64,000 bases of DNA from Chondrilla cf. caribensis (taxonomy: Eukaryota; Porifera; Demospongiae; Chondrillida; Chondrillidae). The stretch spans positions 2,337,633 to 2,401,632 of the forward strand of contig OZ026549.1 of the NCBI GenBank assembly GCA_964020155.1, read 5' to 3'. The position numbers and the translations under genes were made by a program. The notes below the pieces were generated by a model. It was not told the origin of the DNA. It was given only the letters and a program-made list of their open reading frames with translations, and searched no databases. Shown piece by piece: positions 47,006 through 62,772 of this stretch (position 1 is its first letter; every line of letters begins with the position of its first letter).

Positions 47006-50000
47006 GCATGCACGCACACACACACACAATCGAATCCAGTACATACATATACATAGTAGAAATAATAAAATAGACCATATTTTATGATGGTCTGAATACT
47101 CACTACACTAGTCTAGAGGTAAAGCTACAGTGTAACCCTTTGCACCCATGTACAAACGTAGCTGCAACATTGTGAATTACGGAGATTTTCATGTTGTGTA
47201 GTTGTGTCAGAATGTCGAGGAAATACAAGTGCACTGTAATTGATGTGGATCTTGATGATATATGATGTTTTCCAGGAAAATTGTGAAATGCACATGGGCT
47301 TTACCTGCCAGGACATGAGAAATTCCCTCAATGCCGAATTGTCCCTATGAAGGAATAGGGAGTTATTTCTTGAGTTGATGGCCTTAATGAGCCTACATTT
47401 GGGGAAAGACGGGTATGCATGTATTGTGGGATGTGATGAAATCAGAGTGAAATCCTATTGCAATGGTCCCAAGCCAAGTGCAGACATTGGGGGGGAGACA
47501 TAGGGTACTGCTGTAATTCAGCACATATGTACATGAATGAAATAACATATAGTATAGCGTTCTGATGGAAGAATGTATTGCCACACACAAAGCTGTGTTC
47601 ATGTCATGTTGATCATAGAAACTGGGAAATGTTGTGAGATTTATTTCTATGCTTTTTGCATTTGGCTTGATTTGTAAAAATCATTTCCACATGTTCGAAA
47701 ACAGTGAAATTCAAACTGCAAAAAGGCTGGTTTTGAACAAAACTACAGGCTGTTTCACTGTGAAATGTCCTGCTATGTAAGATACAAAATATTTTCTTGG
47801 ACGGATTTAGAATTAACTTTTGATCATTTCATGGATCTCCACTGAATGGAATAAACATAATATCCTAATACATACATTCCTGGCACACGTCCTGTGTAAC
47901 AGGATACATGAGATATGATTCTATCCAGGTTGTTTGGGTGGATCAAAAGGAATTACGTACATAGGCCACTCAATTATGCAGCACAGATCACCAGACAGGT
48001 TTCGTGATTAAGATTAATAGATAAACAAAGTGTATGAGGTACATATGTGTCACCAGCAACAAACTCCATCTCGCGTATATAGTAAACACACAATCCTGCC
48101 AGAATGCTAATAGTCTTTGAAGTGCTGTCATAGAATTATGCTTACTTTTCCAAACGTATCTCTCTTGTTTTCTCCAAGATGGACTGAATTTCCTCATGTT
48201 CGGCACTTGAAAGGAGATTTCCAGAGGAATCTGGAATGCATGGGTTGGCACCCTTCTCTACCAGCAATCGAGCAACACTCACATGACCTGCAGGAGGGGT
48301 ATCGTAAAGTACATACGTTTCAGAAACATGCATTAATGCAGGTCATGGAAAAGTTCAATATTGTTCAAAAGAGTTGTAGCCCGACCAAAACTGGTGAATC
48401 CTTTTACAGAATCATTCCATCCATGTCAACATGTTTAGTGTTTGTACAACGCACAATATATACATCCACCAACCTTTCAGAGTGGCTAACTCTAAGGCCG
48501 TTTCACCATATTTGTTCCTTTCATTAAGACTGAATAGACTATGAGGTAATATTGTGCTGAGAGCAAACTGCACTACAGAAGCATTGCCACTTGAAGTAGC
48601 AGCATGGAGCAAAGTATTTCCGTGAACATCAGTGTGATCCACATGTGCACCACGCTGAACAGGATTAGAAGATGGTAGGTATGTGTACATATAAATGTTA
48701 ATGTGAGTATGTGCGTGTATGTGTGCGTGCGTGCGTGCGTGTGTGTGTGCACGTGTGTGTGGGCTTGTGCATGTGTGCATGTGTGTGTGTGTGTGCGCAC
48801 ACGAGTATGTGTGTGGTTTACTCTAGTGGAGTCAAAAATTGCAGTTTAGCGCATTGTGTGTGTACAAATAGATCTGACTCAGCCTTTATGTACAAGTGTG
48901 TACGCACACATGTTATACACAAATTTTATTGTTTAACCTTTTTGAGAGCTTTCATCACTTCCAGATTCCCATATTTGGCAGCACAGAACAAGGGACTCTC
49001 TCCACTGTCATTCTGGGACAACATACGTATAGTATATAGATACAGATGTAAGCAATACGTAACTCAAAAGCTTTCCACAGTTTGAGTGGGAATGTGAGTA
49101 TATAAAACTAGAATTCGAGGGTAAATGCATTGGAGAACAATATTCTTAGTGAAGGCTCTTTTATACCTGAAAATGATGCCAAAATAATTTGAGTGTGGAA
49201 GGGTGGCAGCCCCACAAGTTTTTAAACTCGAATTACTTGCTTTAATTCACTCTAAGAAATATTACATAGTGGAAAATTGTAACTGCATATACACGTGTTA
49301 GCCCATATGTACTCCCACTGGTTTGCAGGCCGGGAGGCAGGGGGTAGGAAACAGATGAGCAAAGGTCCAATTTGAATTGTGAAAAATCTCCACCTTCAGC
49401 CCTCAATGTTGTCACGCATTTGAAATATTTATAACATAGAAGTCTGAAAGGTTGGTGAAAAGGAGTGTGACAAACCTCCTTTGCCTACTGAACCTATACG
49501 AACATAAGATAGTACTGTGTGCAATGTTCACCACTAATGATGCATTGTACCTCCACTTATACACGTACGGTGATGTTAACACTGTCTCCTTCTTCCAATA
49601 CTTGAGAGATGTGATCAACATCACCATTCACGGCAGACCTGAACAGTGCTGGCAGTACAACTTCTCTCAGACGTCTGTACACGTACAAGAACATAAACAT
49701 TAATTGGAGTACTTAGCTGTCTTCCACATCTATCTTACTTGGTTTGAAGAACCTTAAGTTTGATGGAATAAAGCAATGTTTGGTAGTTTGGAAGTCTGAA
49801 TTTTAACTCTAATTGTGACACAAAGTTTCAGGCAAAGTGTGTAGTTCCATGCAAAGTGGTATTTTATAGATATCAACCGTGGCTATGTGGTATGTTTCCA
49901 GATAAAATAATAATAATAGTATACTCACATGTTTGCTCACACAGCAATGTTATTATAGCTTAAGACTGAGTTGTTAGGCAATTAATTGACAAATTTTAAT

Positions 50001-52344
50001 AACAATTACAAGTGTGCAATTGCAAAGGGAAGTGTGCAAATAGCAGGGGTCTCTGCACAATTTGCACTTTGATCCACCCACTCAACATATAACTCATAGT
50101 GTACATAACTGTATTTTAATTGTACAGATAACAATCACCTATTTGAGTGACATTATGGGCCCTTCAAATCAGTACGCACATACCTTACAATGGCTTCATC
50201 GATGACAGCTTCCAGACCATCAACTTTACAATTTCCTTGAAAAAGGCTCTTCGCCCAAGAGAGCCCCTGAAATTATAGTTAGTAATAATAATCAAGACCA
50301 TAATATTGATTTTTTACATAAAGTCTACACATAATAGTAAACGGCTAATTTTGCATGTGCACACATACAAGCCATGTATGTATGTAATAATGATGAATAC
50401 CCACTTTAATCACCCAACTTAGCAAATCTGGACTAATGAGTGAATAACACAGCGAGACATTCTGCACATACATACATAGTACAAGCTTTTAAAACCTTAT
50501 AATGATTGGAATGCTCTTATTATTTTAATAACAATCAGTGGTCAGAATTGAGATTCTGTCCAAATATTTGGGAGACCTAAACTATGCCACTTGACTAGGG
50601 TTCTCATAGTCCTGTACTCATACGTGTGGCTGGCTTACATACGTACGTACTCAGTATCTGTGTACAAGACTACAGCTTTCTGTCATCACAAGGTATGAAG
50701 TTTTGTCTCTCACCGTCAATCCTCTTGTTGGACCTGTTATCATCCTCACACACCTCACACACTGATTAGCACAAGCATAGTGCAATGGGAGTTTGCCTGT
50801 GATGTCCGGTAGGGCAGGATGGCACTCAAACCTGGACAGGATGGAGGTGAATACATAGGTAAATTGAGTCGATTGAAAATTATGTCAAGTTTGGTTTGTC
50901 ATGTCCATTGTAAACGTACTATATACACAAGATTATAATCGAGGGTACATTGGTCAATAGTGTTGTACACTGCAAGTCCCATGCACATCAAGAAGAAAAA
51001 CTTGATAAAGTAGATTGTACAGTAACTACATAATACAAAACGAAATACATAAACATGTACATAGGTACATACATAAAATGCACGCTGAAAAGATAAAAGC
51101 ATAATCTAAACAGTGTATAAAGTATGTAGATACATACATACAGAGCATATAAAGATGTACATACATACATTAATATAATATAAAACGTATACAGTGGGCA
51201 GGGGCGTATCCAGGATTTGGCTCAGGGGGGTGCTGGCAGCTAGGACACTTGCCACCCCAAAGTCCCACATAGGCAGACCCATTATTCTATCCTAATATTT
51301 TGGGAGGAGGATTTCTCATCCCACCCAATGAAGGAGAACATGCAGTCCCAAAAAATGACCAAGTGAGACTCGGTTGACCTGGATTGTTTTTTTGAAGAAT
51401 TTCAATAGAGACATCTCAAGGCGTATTGCGCAATTGAGCTATGATGTCATCAAAACATGGCCACCAGCCATTTGGCCCTTACCATTTCTTAGAGCTAGCG
51501 AAAACGAAGGGATTTCAGAACGAAAAATGGACACTTTACACCTTCAGACCTCATTATGTTGTTCATTTAGATCAATTGTATTTATTCTCAAAAATTAAGT
51601 ACTCAGGCTATGTATTTAATTCAATTTGACAGTATTCACTGATATTAGGGGTCTGAGCCTCAGGGGGGTGCTTGAGCACCCTGAGCACCCCCCTGGATAC
51701 GCCCCTGGTGGGACCCCTGTAATCAGGATACCTCAGGTCAGTCTTTTCGTGTCCTGATTACAGGGGTGTCCTTATTTCAGGGGTTATGTACTTTGGGTTG
51801 AAATTAATGGACACAATGAACTAATCATGGCATGCATGTTGTGGGAGCGTAACTTAGCGGCCAAATTTGGTGGCAAAAAGACATGTTGCGTATAGGGAGC
51901 AACATGAAATTCGTCAAGTTGTAGGAGTTCCAGACACTTCATCGTCGAACTAAACCACAAATTTCTTAGAGACATGAACTAACATGGTACAATCGAAATC
52001 GTCTGCATAACGATTCTTCCAAATGATCAAATTTTGATCTCGAAATCCCCTGCATGTATAGGTTGTCAGGACCAAAGGTATTGGTGGACAAACTGGAGAA
52101 AATCTTATAGTCTCAGAAATGTTGATTTGTCCGCTTTATTGTGTGTAATTTAGTACTAATTTGTATACTCTGGTTCATATTTTCTGTTCGTTTTATGGAA
52201 TGACAGTCCGTTTTACAGGGGGCATTTTACATACTTTACAATACGGAAAAAGTTGGTTCCGAGATTATGTCTGTTTCAGCGTGGTGTCTGTACTTCAGGG
52301 AGCCAGATTATAGGAGTCCCACTGTATGTACATACACTTTTGCA

Positions 52345-52402
<58 letters not shown>

Positions 52403-55400
52403 ATACAGAACATACTAACACATGTACTCGATGCATAGGCATTTTCAATAAACTACAAAAGTGTCGACAGGGATAAATTCATGATGTACTGATGTTTATA
52501 TAAGTGGTGCTAATTGATTGAACAAGCCCCCGAATATTTCCTGAACGGACGAGGAAACTTGCCGAACCAAAAAGCCTTGGAGTATTTTATTTACTGAGCG
52601 AATGACAATTGCTGCATTAGGCCTACTTGCTACTCTTCTTTGAAACCATCCATTGATATCAGCCCACGTAAATGAATATGACTATGGAATACATACTAGT
52701 TATACCCTGCTTTTGGTGTGTACCATGAGGATGCACCAAGTATTACGAATAGATAAGCCTTGTGATCTCAGCCAATCTATTCCTAGCACTTAGTATATTC
52801 GGACAGTACACAGTACACTCTGAATACTATATATGTACTAAGTATGAATATATTTACATAGTGTATGTACATTATACAAAACATGGACATACAGTACATA
52901 CAGAATATATATCATACAAAACACATGTATGTGAACATGTTGCATGGATTTGTACACATGCATTCGAATGCGCACATGCATATACTGTACATTACACATA
53001 ACATACGTACGCAATAATGTAAACTAACCAACCACACACTATAGAATGCTAATTTGAATATTAACACACGAGTGTCAAGAATGGAGGTATGTGTATACCT
53101 TAAAAGCACTTCCAAACAATTGCAGTTGTCACAATGAGCTGCCATAGCAACCACTGATTGTTTTAACTAAATGAAAAGAAAGTGAAAGTTTGATCGTAAT
53201 AAATACAGCATCACTGTGTGCATGTAATCAAACCCCAGTTTGTAATTCATATTTCCCGAATGCATGCATTAATCTAAACAAAACTGTATACTCACTCCAC
53301 ATTGAAAAATCTATATACATCGAATAAACAGCATTTCTCTTTCAAAACACCATCCTTACAATTGTAATTCGTTAACTTTCTGCTTCAATATGTGGGAATG
53401 GTGATTTCGATATTAAACTTCCCAAAGAATACTGAAACATATTGATCTCATTTCAAGTATGCTCAAACATGTTGAATGTAGGCACCACCACAAAAACAAG
53501 CAGATCATGTTGGACTGCACAATAAACATTTATATAACGTTTTGTCAGTTGCCATAGTGATTCCCATTTGTGTACCTAGCTATCAGCGTTTGTCAGGTAT
53601 TGGCCAATAAAACCTATCATGACATATGTATGTACAGTAGTAGTGTATGTATCTTGTGTACAAACTGAGGTAGGAATTAGGTAAGTTGGGAGGATTATTG
53701 AAAGAGAGGGAAAATGCAGAGAATTTTACACATATCACCAAACATTCTATCCCTATTGTTTCTCCTGTATACTAAACATTGAAAGTGGCTGTTGTGTGAG
53801 AGTATGAGCCAATTCGAAAAACATGTGTATGTACATACGTATCATGACGGTACATATGTGAGATTACTAACTTCTCTGTGTTGCATATCCCGCACTTCTT
53901 CTGACAAACCAGTCTTCAAGAGTGCCTCCACTGTCTCAAGTTGGTTGTGCTTTACAGCTATCATCAGCAGAGAGTAACCTTCGCTGTTAATGGCTGATAG
54001 GTACTGTGATGGCAAGCGATCAACATCAAGCTTTCCCTTCTCTGCCAACCTGCTGTAATACTCTGTTTCTTGTAGTTCAACTAGTGAAGCGATTGCAATA
54101 GCATTCACACTCAATATTACAAGAAGGCGTTTTGATTCACGTACACATCCCACAAATACAGTACATAAATCTACATATTAAGGTGGTCAAAACCTCAAAT
54201 GATCAAATTGAACAATATGCTGATACATTCTCGGATTCAATGAACAACACAGTGTAAAGGTCAAAATGTTATACCTACACCATGGAAATAAAAAAAGCTC
54301 ATTGTAGAAGAGGCCCAGCTGGCCTTATATACTCCACCTTTTGTTGTACTGGAATCATGACTGAGTTCTGACTCAGAGTCTGTGATCACCACTTCACTGT
54401 CGACTTCCTCAAGGTCACCAGAACATGTACCGACTACGACACTCGGAGGTAGAGTGTTGGTCACTCCACTCACCATACAGCTGTGGTCCATTGGTTTTTG
54501 GCAAGGGACATCATCTGAACCTACAGCGGTCATCAAAATCAGATACAAACACAAGGACACAGCAAATATATACTGTTAGAACTAGGCTTGTTTTGACCAC
54601 ATTTATCATTGGGATTTACTTCAGCTGCTTTTCAATTAGAACACTTTTTACGTACATGGTGCAAATTTTTACACATTGTACAAGAAACAGCTGAAAGGAA
54701 TCAAATCACATAAATCAGATTTTAAGGTTTAAGGAAGATGGTATTACACATAATAATAAAGAGTATAATTATGTACTTGCGTTTAATAAATGTGGTCTAC
54801 TTGTGGATAGCTTCAAATAGAAATATGCTTCTTGATCACTTACTGTTATGTTGTATTACAGACACACACGAACATTCGTGCACGCAAACCACTCACACAA
54901 ACTGTTTGTATCCACAGGGACTGTAATTGAGGTTATCCTTTCCACCTCATTCGTTGTGACAGCACCTTCCTGTGACTCTAGAAACTCACGAATACGTTTG
55001 GCTGTTACTTCAGAGTGGACCTTCCACACAGTGACCGTACAGCCATCATAGTGGCCATCAAAAGTGAAGGCCACTTCGGGAATTTTTAGAAATTCAACTA
55101 AGAACGATTTATGCTTTTTAATGGTCTCCAGAGTAACATTCATGCTATCACATTCGCATTTCAGCTGGAGCCAGTGGCCTTGACTAGACGGGGGAGTGGT
55201 TTGTTGTAACCTCTCAAGAACATGGCTAGAGAGATCATTTTGATATCTCTGTAGCAGATCCAAACTATTTGGACACTCACATGCTTGCAAAAATTGGATA
55301 AGACGAGAAAAGTCCATCCAATGCCACCATTTGTACTTATAGCCTAATCTGAAAAAGGCCTTAAGGTTATCTGCTTCATGAGCCTGAGGAAATATACTCT

Positions 55401-55941
55401 CCTCGGCTACTGGAGTTGTGAGCGAACAGGCAATATGAAGACACCTACTGGGGGATTGCTCTTTCGGCATGGTGGTTTCAATCTCACCCAGCAAGGACCC
55501 AAACCGTACACTGAACTTAGCGACTTGATTAGGCATAACAGTTGTTTGTTGGGGCATAACAGAATCACACAGACTACTGGTGGATTTTGGTGAATTCCCA
55601 AATATATGGATAGTGCAGTTAGTCATGTGGGAAGAGGAAATCTCTGAATACATTAGTGCACCATTTCCAGTAACTCTAGCAGGAGAATTAGTGGTTGCCG
55701 ATGACGAACGGTAGAGGGATGGCTGTTCTGCTGGTTGATTGCTACACTGAATACTGGTTGATAATGCTGAAGAATCCATTTCGCCTCCATTAGGACTTCC
55801 GTCACAAATTTTCTCTGGAATGATCCGAGGGTCTGGGTTTAGGCTCACAGGACGTGATGCTGTTTTGGCCTCAACATCTGATACAGTATCAGATCTGGCA
55901 TGCTTGGTTATTTCTTGTATTGGGCTAGGAAAATCTCCCAT
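43914..55941 (-). CDS. Ankyrin-repeat protein with a sponge-type helical domain (gene A)
   Basis: Probable cytosolic scaffold or sensor; exact role unknown. Eighteen exons: 55941-54897, 54520-54338, 54170-53872, 53166-53099, 50831-50714, 50266-50184, 49674-49569, 49012-48938, 48654-48474, 48287-48146, 47344-47305, 46822-46588, 46020-45855, 45693-45567, 45290-45198, 45128-45094, 44958-44873 and 43999-43914. All phases close, giving 1055 residues. Residues 1-190 look disordered and Ser/Pro-rich. About 192-322 form a compact domain (YKYKWWHWMDFSRLIQFL ... CTVTVWKV) that I recall from many ankyrin proteins of demosponges but cannot name. Ankyrin repeats follow from about 440 to 930 (GYSLLMIAVKHNQLETVEALL, GKLPLHYACANQ, GESPLFCAAKYGNLEVMKAL, GNTLLHAATSSGNASVV, GDTPIHLAASARNKG). 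The tail is charged. The start is supported by an upstream in-frame stop through a 5' UTR intron. No death domain, NACHT or kinase is seen. Confidence 0.8.
44104..44720. repeat. 74-bp tandem repeat, eight to nine copies
   Basis: Units beginning GGCTGCTATAGAGAGG recur at 44106, 44180, 44254, 44328, 44402, 44474, 44548 and 44622, with a diverged last copy near 44702; one unit is 72 bp. Copies are nearly identical, which implies recent expansion or homogenisation. The array lies in the last intron of gene A (44000-44872). Confidence 0.97.
45356..45466. repeat. (GT)n microsatellite in gene A intron 14
   Basis: GT repeats with CG and TT interruptions. Here the gene A transcript carries (CA)n, the minority orientation in this window. 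Confidence 0.93.
46919..47030. repeat. (CA)n microsatellite in gene A intron 11
   Basis: CA repeats with AA and CG interruptions; (UG)n in the gene A transcript. Confidence 0.93.
48700..48815. repeat. (GT)n-rich tract in gene A intron 8
   Basis: A degenerate GT/GC-rich tract about 50 bp upstream of the exon 9 acceptor in transcript direction; (CA)n in the transcript. Confidence 0.85.
51192..52324. mobile_element. TIR transposon (outer element) with TA target duplication, interrupted by another element
   Basis: The right end, reverse-complemented, reads CAGTGGGACTCCTATAATC. The left end reads CAGTGGG, is then broken by the inner element at 51199-51707, and resumes after the duplicated GTGGG as ACCCCTGTAATC. 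Both ends are flanked by TA (51190-51191 and 52325-52326), which points to the Tc1/mariner/pogo group. Without the inner insertion it is about 620 bp and has no transposase ORF. Internal paired segments (CCCTGTAATCAGGATA and TCCTGATTACAGGGG) form a further inverted repeat next to the left end. It lies in gene A intron 4. Confidence 0.8.
51199..51707. mobile_element. Nested MITE with perfect 16-bp TIRs and 5-bp target duplication
   Basis: The ends are perfect inverted copies of CAGGGGCGTATCCAGG, backed by subterminal GGGGGGTGCT blocks. The 5 bp GTGGG stands on both sides (51194-51198 and 51708-51712). It is 509 bp with no transposase. It inserted into the left TIR of an older element. The superfamily is uncertain; a 5-bp duplication would fit some hAT subgroups. 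Confidence 0.85.
52347..52400. repeat. (TA)n(TG)n compound microsatellite
   Basis: About 22 bp of TA repeats pass directly into about 30 bp of GT repeats, just outside the right end of the outer transposon, in gene A intron 4. Confidence 0.9.
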
Positions 55942-55949
55942 TGTGTATC

Positions 55950-57720
55950 CTACAAGAGAAAGCAATCTTATATAGTACGTAGGTATGTACTAGATCCATA
56001 TTACAGTGGACCCTCATTTATCCGGACTTCATTTATCCGGAGGCTCGGATTATCCGGACACCAAATTTCCAGGGATAGCTATTTGCACATTAGCCATTTG
56101 GCCTTAGTGGTGACTAATAATAATAGGTACACGTACTTGAACAGTCAGCAAACAAGTAATTCGAGTTAAAAAGGGTCTTCCTTAGGTTCAGAAGAACCTT
56201 CGTTGACGTTATTATGTTCGGCGAAGCTTAAACGCACGAGTTTCAGCCCAATTTTTCATTCTCGGCGTTCGAAATCGGCCATCTTTTTTCACGCAGTATA
56301 AATTATAATATAAATTCATTGTTGCGGTTAAGTGTAGGAGCACGTCTTAGATGTAGACGAGCGTTTCATTCCAGAAGCCGAAATGAAAACAATAATAGGG
56401 ATCATGGAAAAGTTCCAAACCATTTGTTGTGTTTTACTTTATAGCCAACATGTAGCCAAATAATGAGTATAATATATTGACCTATCATAATGCATTCAGT
56501 CCCATTTCAGTTATCTGAACATTTCGCATATCCAACCACCCCTCGGTCCCAAGGTGTTCGGATAAGTGAGGGTCCACTGTATGTAACAGACAATAGAACG
56601 CTGACTGAAAGAATAATGTTGACAATGTCTAAATTTGGACACATTCAGTTGACAGGCGTCAAATCTTCTGTCAAAACTACTATTGCCGTCTGTTGATTCT
56701 TTTGACTATTGTAATTTTGTGTTCATTACATGAGAAAATACTGGTTACCTTTGTAAGCAGTTCATTATCTGAGAGATCTTTACAAGAAAAGTAAAAATGA
56801 AGCAGAAGTCGTTTGCTGCAACTGTGGGTCTAGGGACGTAGGGGGTTATAGCCTAAGAGTAAGTTTCAGACCAATATCAATGCACTGTGAAAAATATGCG
56901 CTATACTTTCAAAAGTGAGAATATGTGATATAATAATTATTCACAATATCTATCATGCACTAAGTTGTGGAACTTGGAGGGGTATAACTTTGAGTGGGTA
57001 TAGCTATGTGTCTTTGGCACACTGTGTATACAGTGGAAATTCATTACGAAAAAGACAGACAACCTAAGACAACTTGCTGCCAGATAGATATAGGTCAATT
57101 ATCGAGCTTTGTTTAACTTGCTGTAGTGATGTAGAGTGTATTGTCTATATACGTACGTAGCTACGTATAAGCAAATTTTGATAAGAACTGCTTCCGTGGA
57201 TCCCTTTCGGTTTGTTTTAACGAGTTTGTTTGTATTCAGTGAACGTCTGCACCCGAATACAAGTGATGATAGTGGAGTATTACGCTAGAATAGCCTGGCA
57301 CAAGTGCATCGAAAGCAAAACACAAATTACAGGGACTGCCCTTCTCAAGCTAACTAGACTAAATGTTACTAAACTACAAACTGGTGTACTACATATGAAG
57401 GAAATACTGACACGGATTTGTACCACTAACCCAGTAACTGTTATTAATCACTTTCAACCTAAAGCTTGTCCATTCCTTCCAACTCCAGGTTAGCTATCCA
57501 GTTATCGATAATATACGTATCATATCTGATCTAGTTCAGCTTGAGAATGGCAAGTCCCGTAGTTTTGGTATTATATGGCGGTGGGTTATGAGGTTTGTAC
57601 CACACTGGAAGCTACTCACCTTGGTCAACGAGATCGAGATGGATCACTTCCGAAGCATAAGCGTTTTAGTCGACTGCGACCTCTCCTTGCTTCTTAGTAT
57701 ATTACGCAAAGTTCAGGAAA
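55950..57720 (-). promoter_or_regulatory. Predicted 5' UTR intron and first untranslated exon of gene A
   Basis: A good acceptor (CTTTCTCTTGTAG) ends at 55950, 9 bp before the gene A ATG. Upstream on the minus strand, a strong donor (GACCAAG|GTGAGT) lies at 57619-57620 after a moderately GC-rich block to about 57720. Joining them leaves the main frame open up to an in-frame TAA and adds no new ATG, so the joined exon would be untranslated. The upstream border of the exon is not visible. Confidence 0.45.
56004..56579. mobile_element. Pogo/Tigger-like MITE, 576 bp, copy 1
   Basis: The left end CAGTGGACCCTCATTTATCC and the reverse-complemented right end CAGTGGACCCTCACTTATCC match apart from one base. 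TA is present on both sides (56002-56003 and 56580-56581). 'CAGT..ACCCTC.TTATCCG' termini are typical of pogo/Tigger elements. No transposase ORF is present. It lies in the predicted 5' UTR intron of gene A. Confidence 0.85.
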
Positions 57721-59775
57721 ATATCGTATAACTTTGCAGCTGAATGGGCAGGGCAACTACCGGTTATCCCCTAAGCTATAAATAGATGCTTTACGTAAGA
57801 TACTATTTTTAAATTAAGAGATGTTGTGCCGTAGCTCCTCGTATGATGCTATGTCAATGACTCAATCTGCTTCGTTTATGTACAATGTACTGAACATTTT
57901 TCAACTGCATGAGAAGTCACAGTATCTGATTCTGAATCAGTAACTTTCACATAATATACACATTCCTGTAATGTTATTATGGCTTCACTAATTGTATGAA
58001 AGCATTTATAGGAGTTTGAATTCGAATCTATCAATATTATATAGAGTAATTCTAGGTATTACAGGACACCTGAGGAAATTCAATCAAAAGGCAACCCCTT
58101 CTCGAGAATTGTATACAAGAGGATAGGATAGACTAGGATACATAGAGTGGATGTCTACACAGGGGAGTGATTAGACACCAGTCTGATTCAGAATCTGTGC
58201 TAAGAAGTTACAAGTTAGAAGTGTTATGTCTCTAAAATGCATAGCTACCACAAGTTTTTACAATGTCATATTCTATTGTCCTTGAAAGGGTACTGTCATG
58301 GAGTGTCCATAAACTTCCAGCCATTTCTGATCAATTAATTCATTATAACTTGTTCTCTTGTTTGTCCAGGGGCGTCGGAACAGGGGTGTTCGGGGAGGCT
58401 TTGGCCATAGACTCTCTATACTACGTAAACGTAGTATAGAGAGTCTATGCTTTGGCCGCCCCACTTTTTGAAGGAAGGCCTATGTTTTCTTAGAGTAACA
58501 TTCACAAAATCAACTGATCAGCTGGAGTATTTACCAAAAATTCTTACAACTGACATCCAAACGTTTAACTGCTTTTCAAGAGATAGCGTTCGTGTTCTGA
58601 CCAGTAGTATCTTGTTGGGGCATTGTCTTGGTCGCCGATTAAGTTTTAGGCGCCATTTTGTTTGCGTTTGCAAGCATTTGCGAGTGCAGCACTAGTCTAG
58701 CTAGCTAGCGATTAGTTCACACCTCGGCCTCGTGACTATTGGCCAATCAAATGATCCTTGCCCAGAATTTTGGGTAGAGTTTTTAATGACGTCACTGTCC
58801 GCTGAAGCCGTTATATACAGGGAAGGGCTAAAGTCCGTTAGAACATAGACTCTAGACCCCTAGGTATTCGTCGCGCTGTACCGAAGATAGAAAAATCAAG
58901 CGGGAGGACATAATTTTGTCGAGCGAACAGACAGCGGGTATTACTAGTGTATTTGTCGGGGAGGACAACATAATCCGCCTACCAACTGGGTATGGCATAT
59001 CTATCGAAATATATCGTATCGATTCGAAATCATCCCTTTGGTGTCATTCGCTTCGTTCGGAGCGTACGTGTACCGAAAATCCCGAAGAAGAAGCTTGCGC
59101 AATCGACAGGATAACTTCAACAACTGCAGTTCGTACGCTCGATTTTTTTCCGCTTGAAGGAGGGGCCGCCATCTTGCCCAATTTGTGGTCGCGGGTAATA
59201 TAATATTATACCAAGCTGTGAACTAATCGCTATTTCGGGCTAGACCGTCTTACGCACTTTCCGCCCTACGCGGCGTGTGAACCTGATATCTTGTGCTAGT
59301 GTGCAGGTCTCTTATAGACAATAGTGGTATATAGCTAGACTTAAGCTTGCTCATCCCACTGTGGCCAGATGTAGAGAAAACAATTTTTGCAATTAATATT
59401 GATACCATTATGAGTATTATGCACTTAATTAGCTTATAATAATAATTATATTTTGACATAATTATTATTACACTTGCTATGTGTGCATTATTATTATGAC
59501 AATGAAAGTAAACTTAAGGTTGAAGGCAGGCACCTGTTTTTATTCATACTTTATTATGCAATTAATTGATAACAAGGTAAATTGTTGTTATAATTGTACA
59601 TTATTATTATTACATTATGCCCACAAGAAAAGCGACAAAAAATACTGTAACAGTACATATACCGTATTATCATAATAATATTATATTATTATCACAAAGT
59701 TAACTTCAAAGTAAATACAAAAATATTGGCATTTAATACAAATGGTGTATAAACAGATTTCAGATATTAGGGAAA
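57721..59775. other. Intergenic region between gene A 5' exon and gene B 3' end
   Basis: About 2 kb. It holds a 44-bp palindrome (58407-58450) and a GC-richer island (about 58600-59210). The island includes GCCGCCATCTTG at 59165-59176, a classic YY1-type promoter/initiator motif reading AAGATGGCGGC on the minus strand. A short open frame starts there (MAAPPSSGKKSSVRTAVVEV, minus from 59172, stop near 59041). It has the look of a first exon but was not linked to any gene. The rest is AT-rich. Confidence 0.45.
58407..58450. repeat. 44-bp near-perfect palindrome flanked by an 8-9 bp direct repeat
   Basis: CATAGACTCTCTATACTACGT is followed after AA by its exact inverse, ending GTCTATG. The sequence (G)CTTTGGCC stands on both sides, as a target duplication would. 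The host sequence starts CAGGGGCGTCGGAAC, resembling the TIR of the nested MITE, so the palindrome may have inserted into an older element. Confidence 0.75.
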
Positions 59776-62584
<2,809 letters not shown>

Positions 62585-62710
62585 CTACAAGTGTTGAGGC
62601 AGATAGATAGAAACTGGTACATACTTGAGTGTGCAAGGTGTATGAACTACTGGGTATAATACGCATGGCATACACATTTAATGACACATATGAACATGTG
62701 AGTAGGCATT

Positions 62711-62714
<4 letters not shown>

Positions 62715-62771
<57 letters not shown>
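62715..62771. repeat. (CA)n microsatellite upstream of gene B exon
   Basis: About 56 bp of CA repeats; (UG)n on the gene B strand. Confidence 0.95.

Positions 62772-62772
<1 letters not shown>

Noticed and set aside
57230..57493. An 87-codon plus ORF between genes
   Set aside because: No recognisable motif, no promoter or splice context, and AT-rich composition like intergenic DNA.
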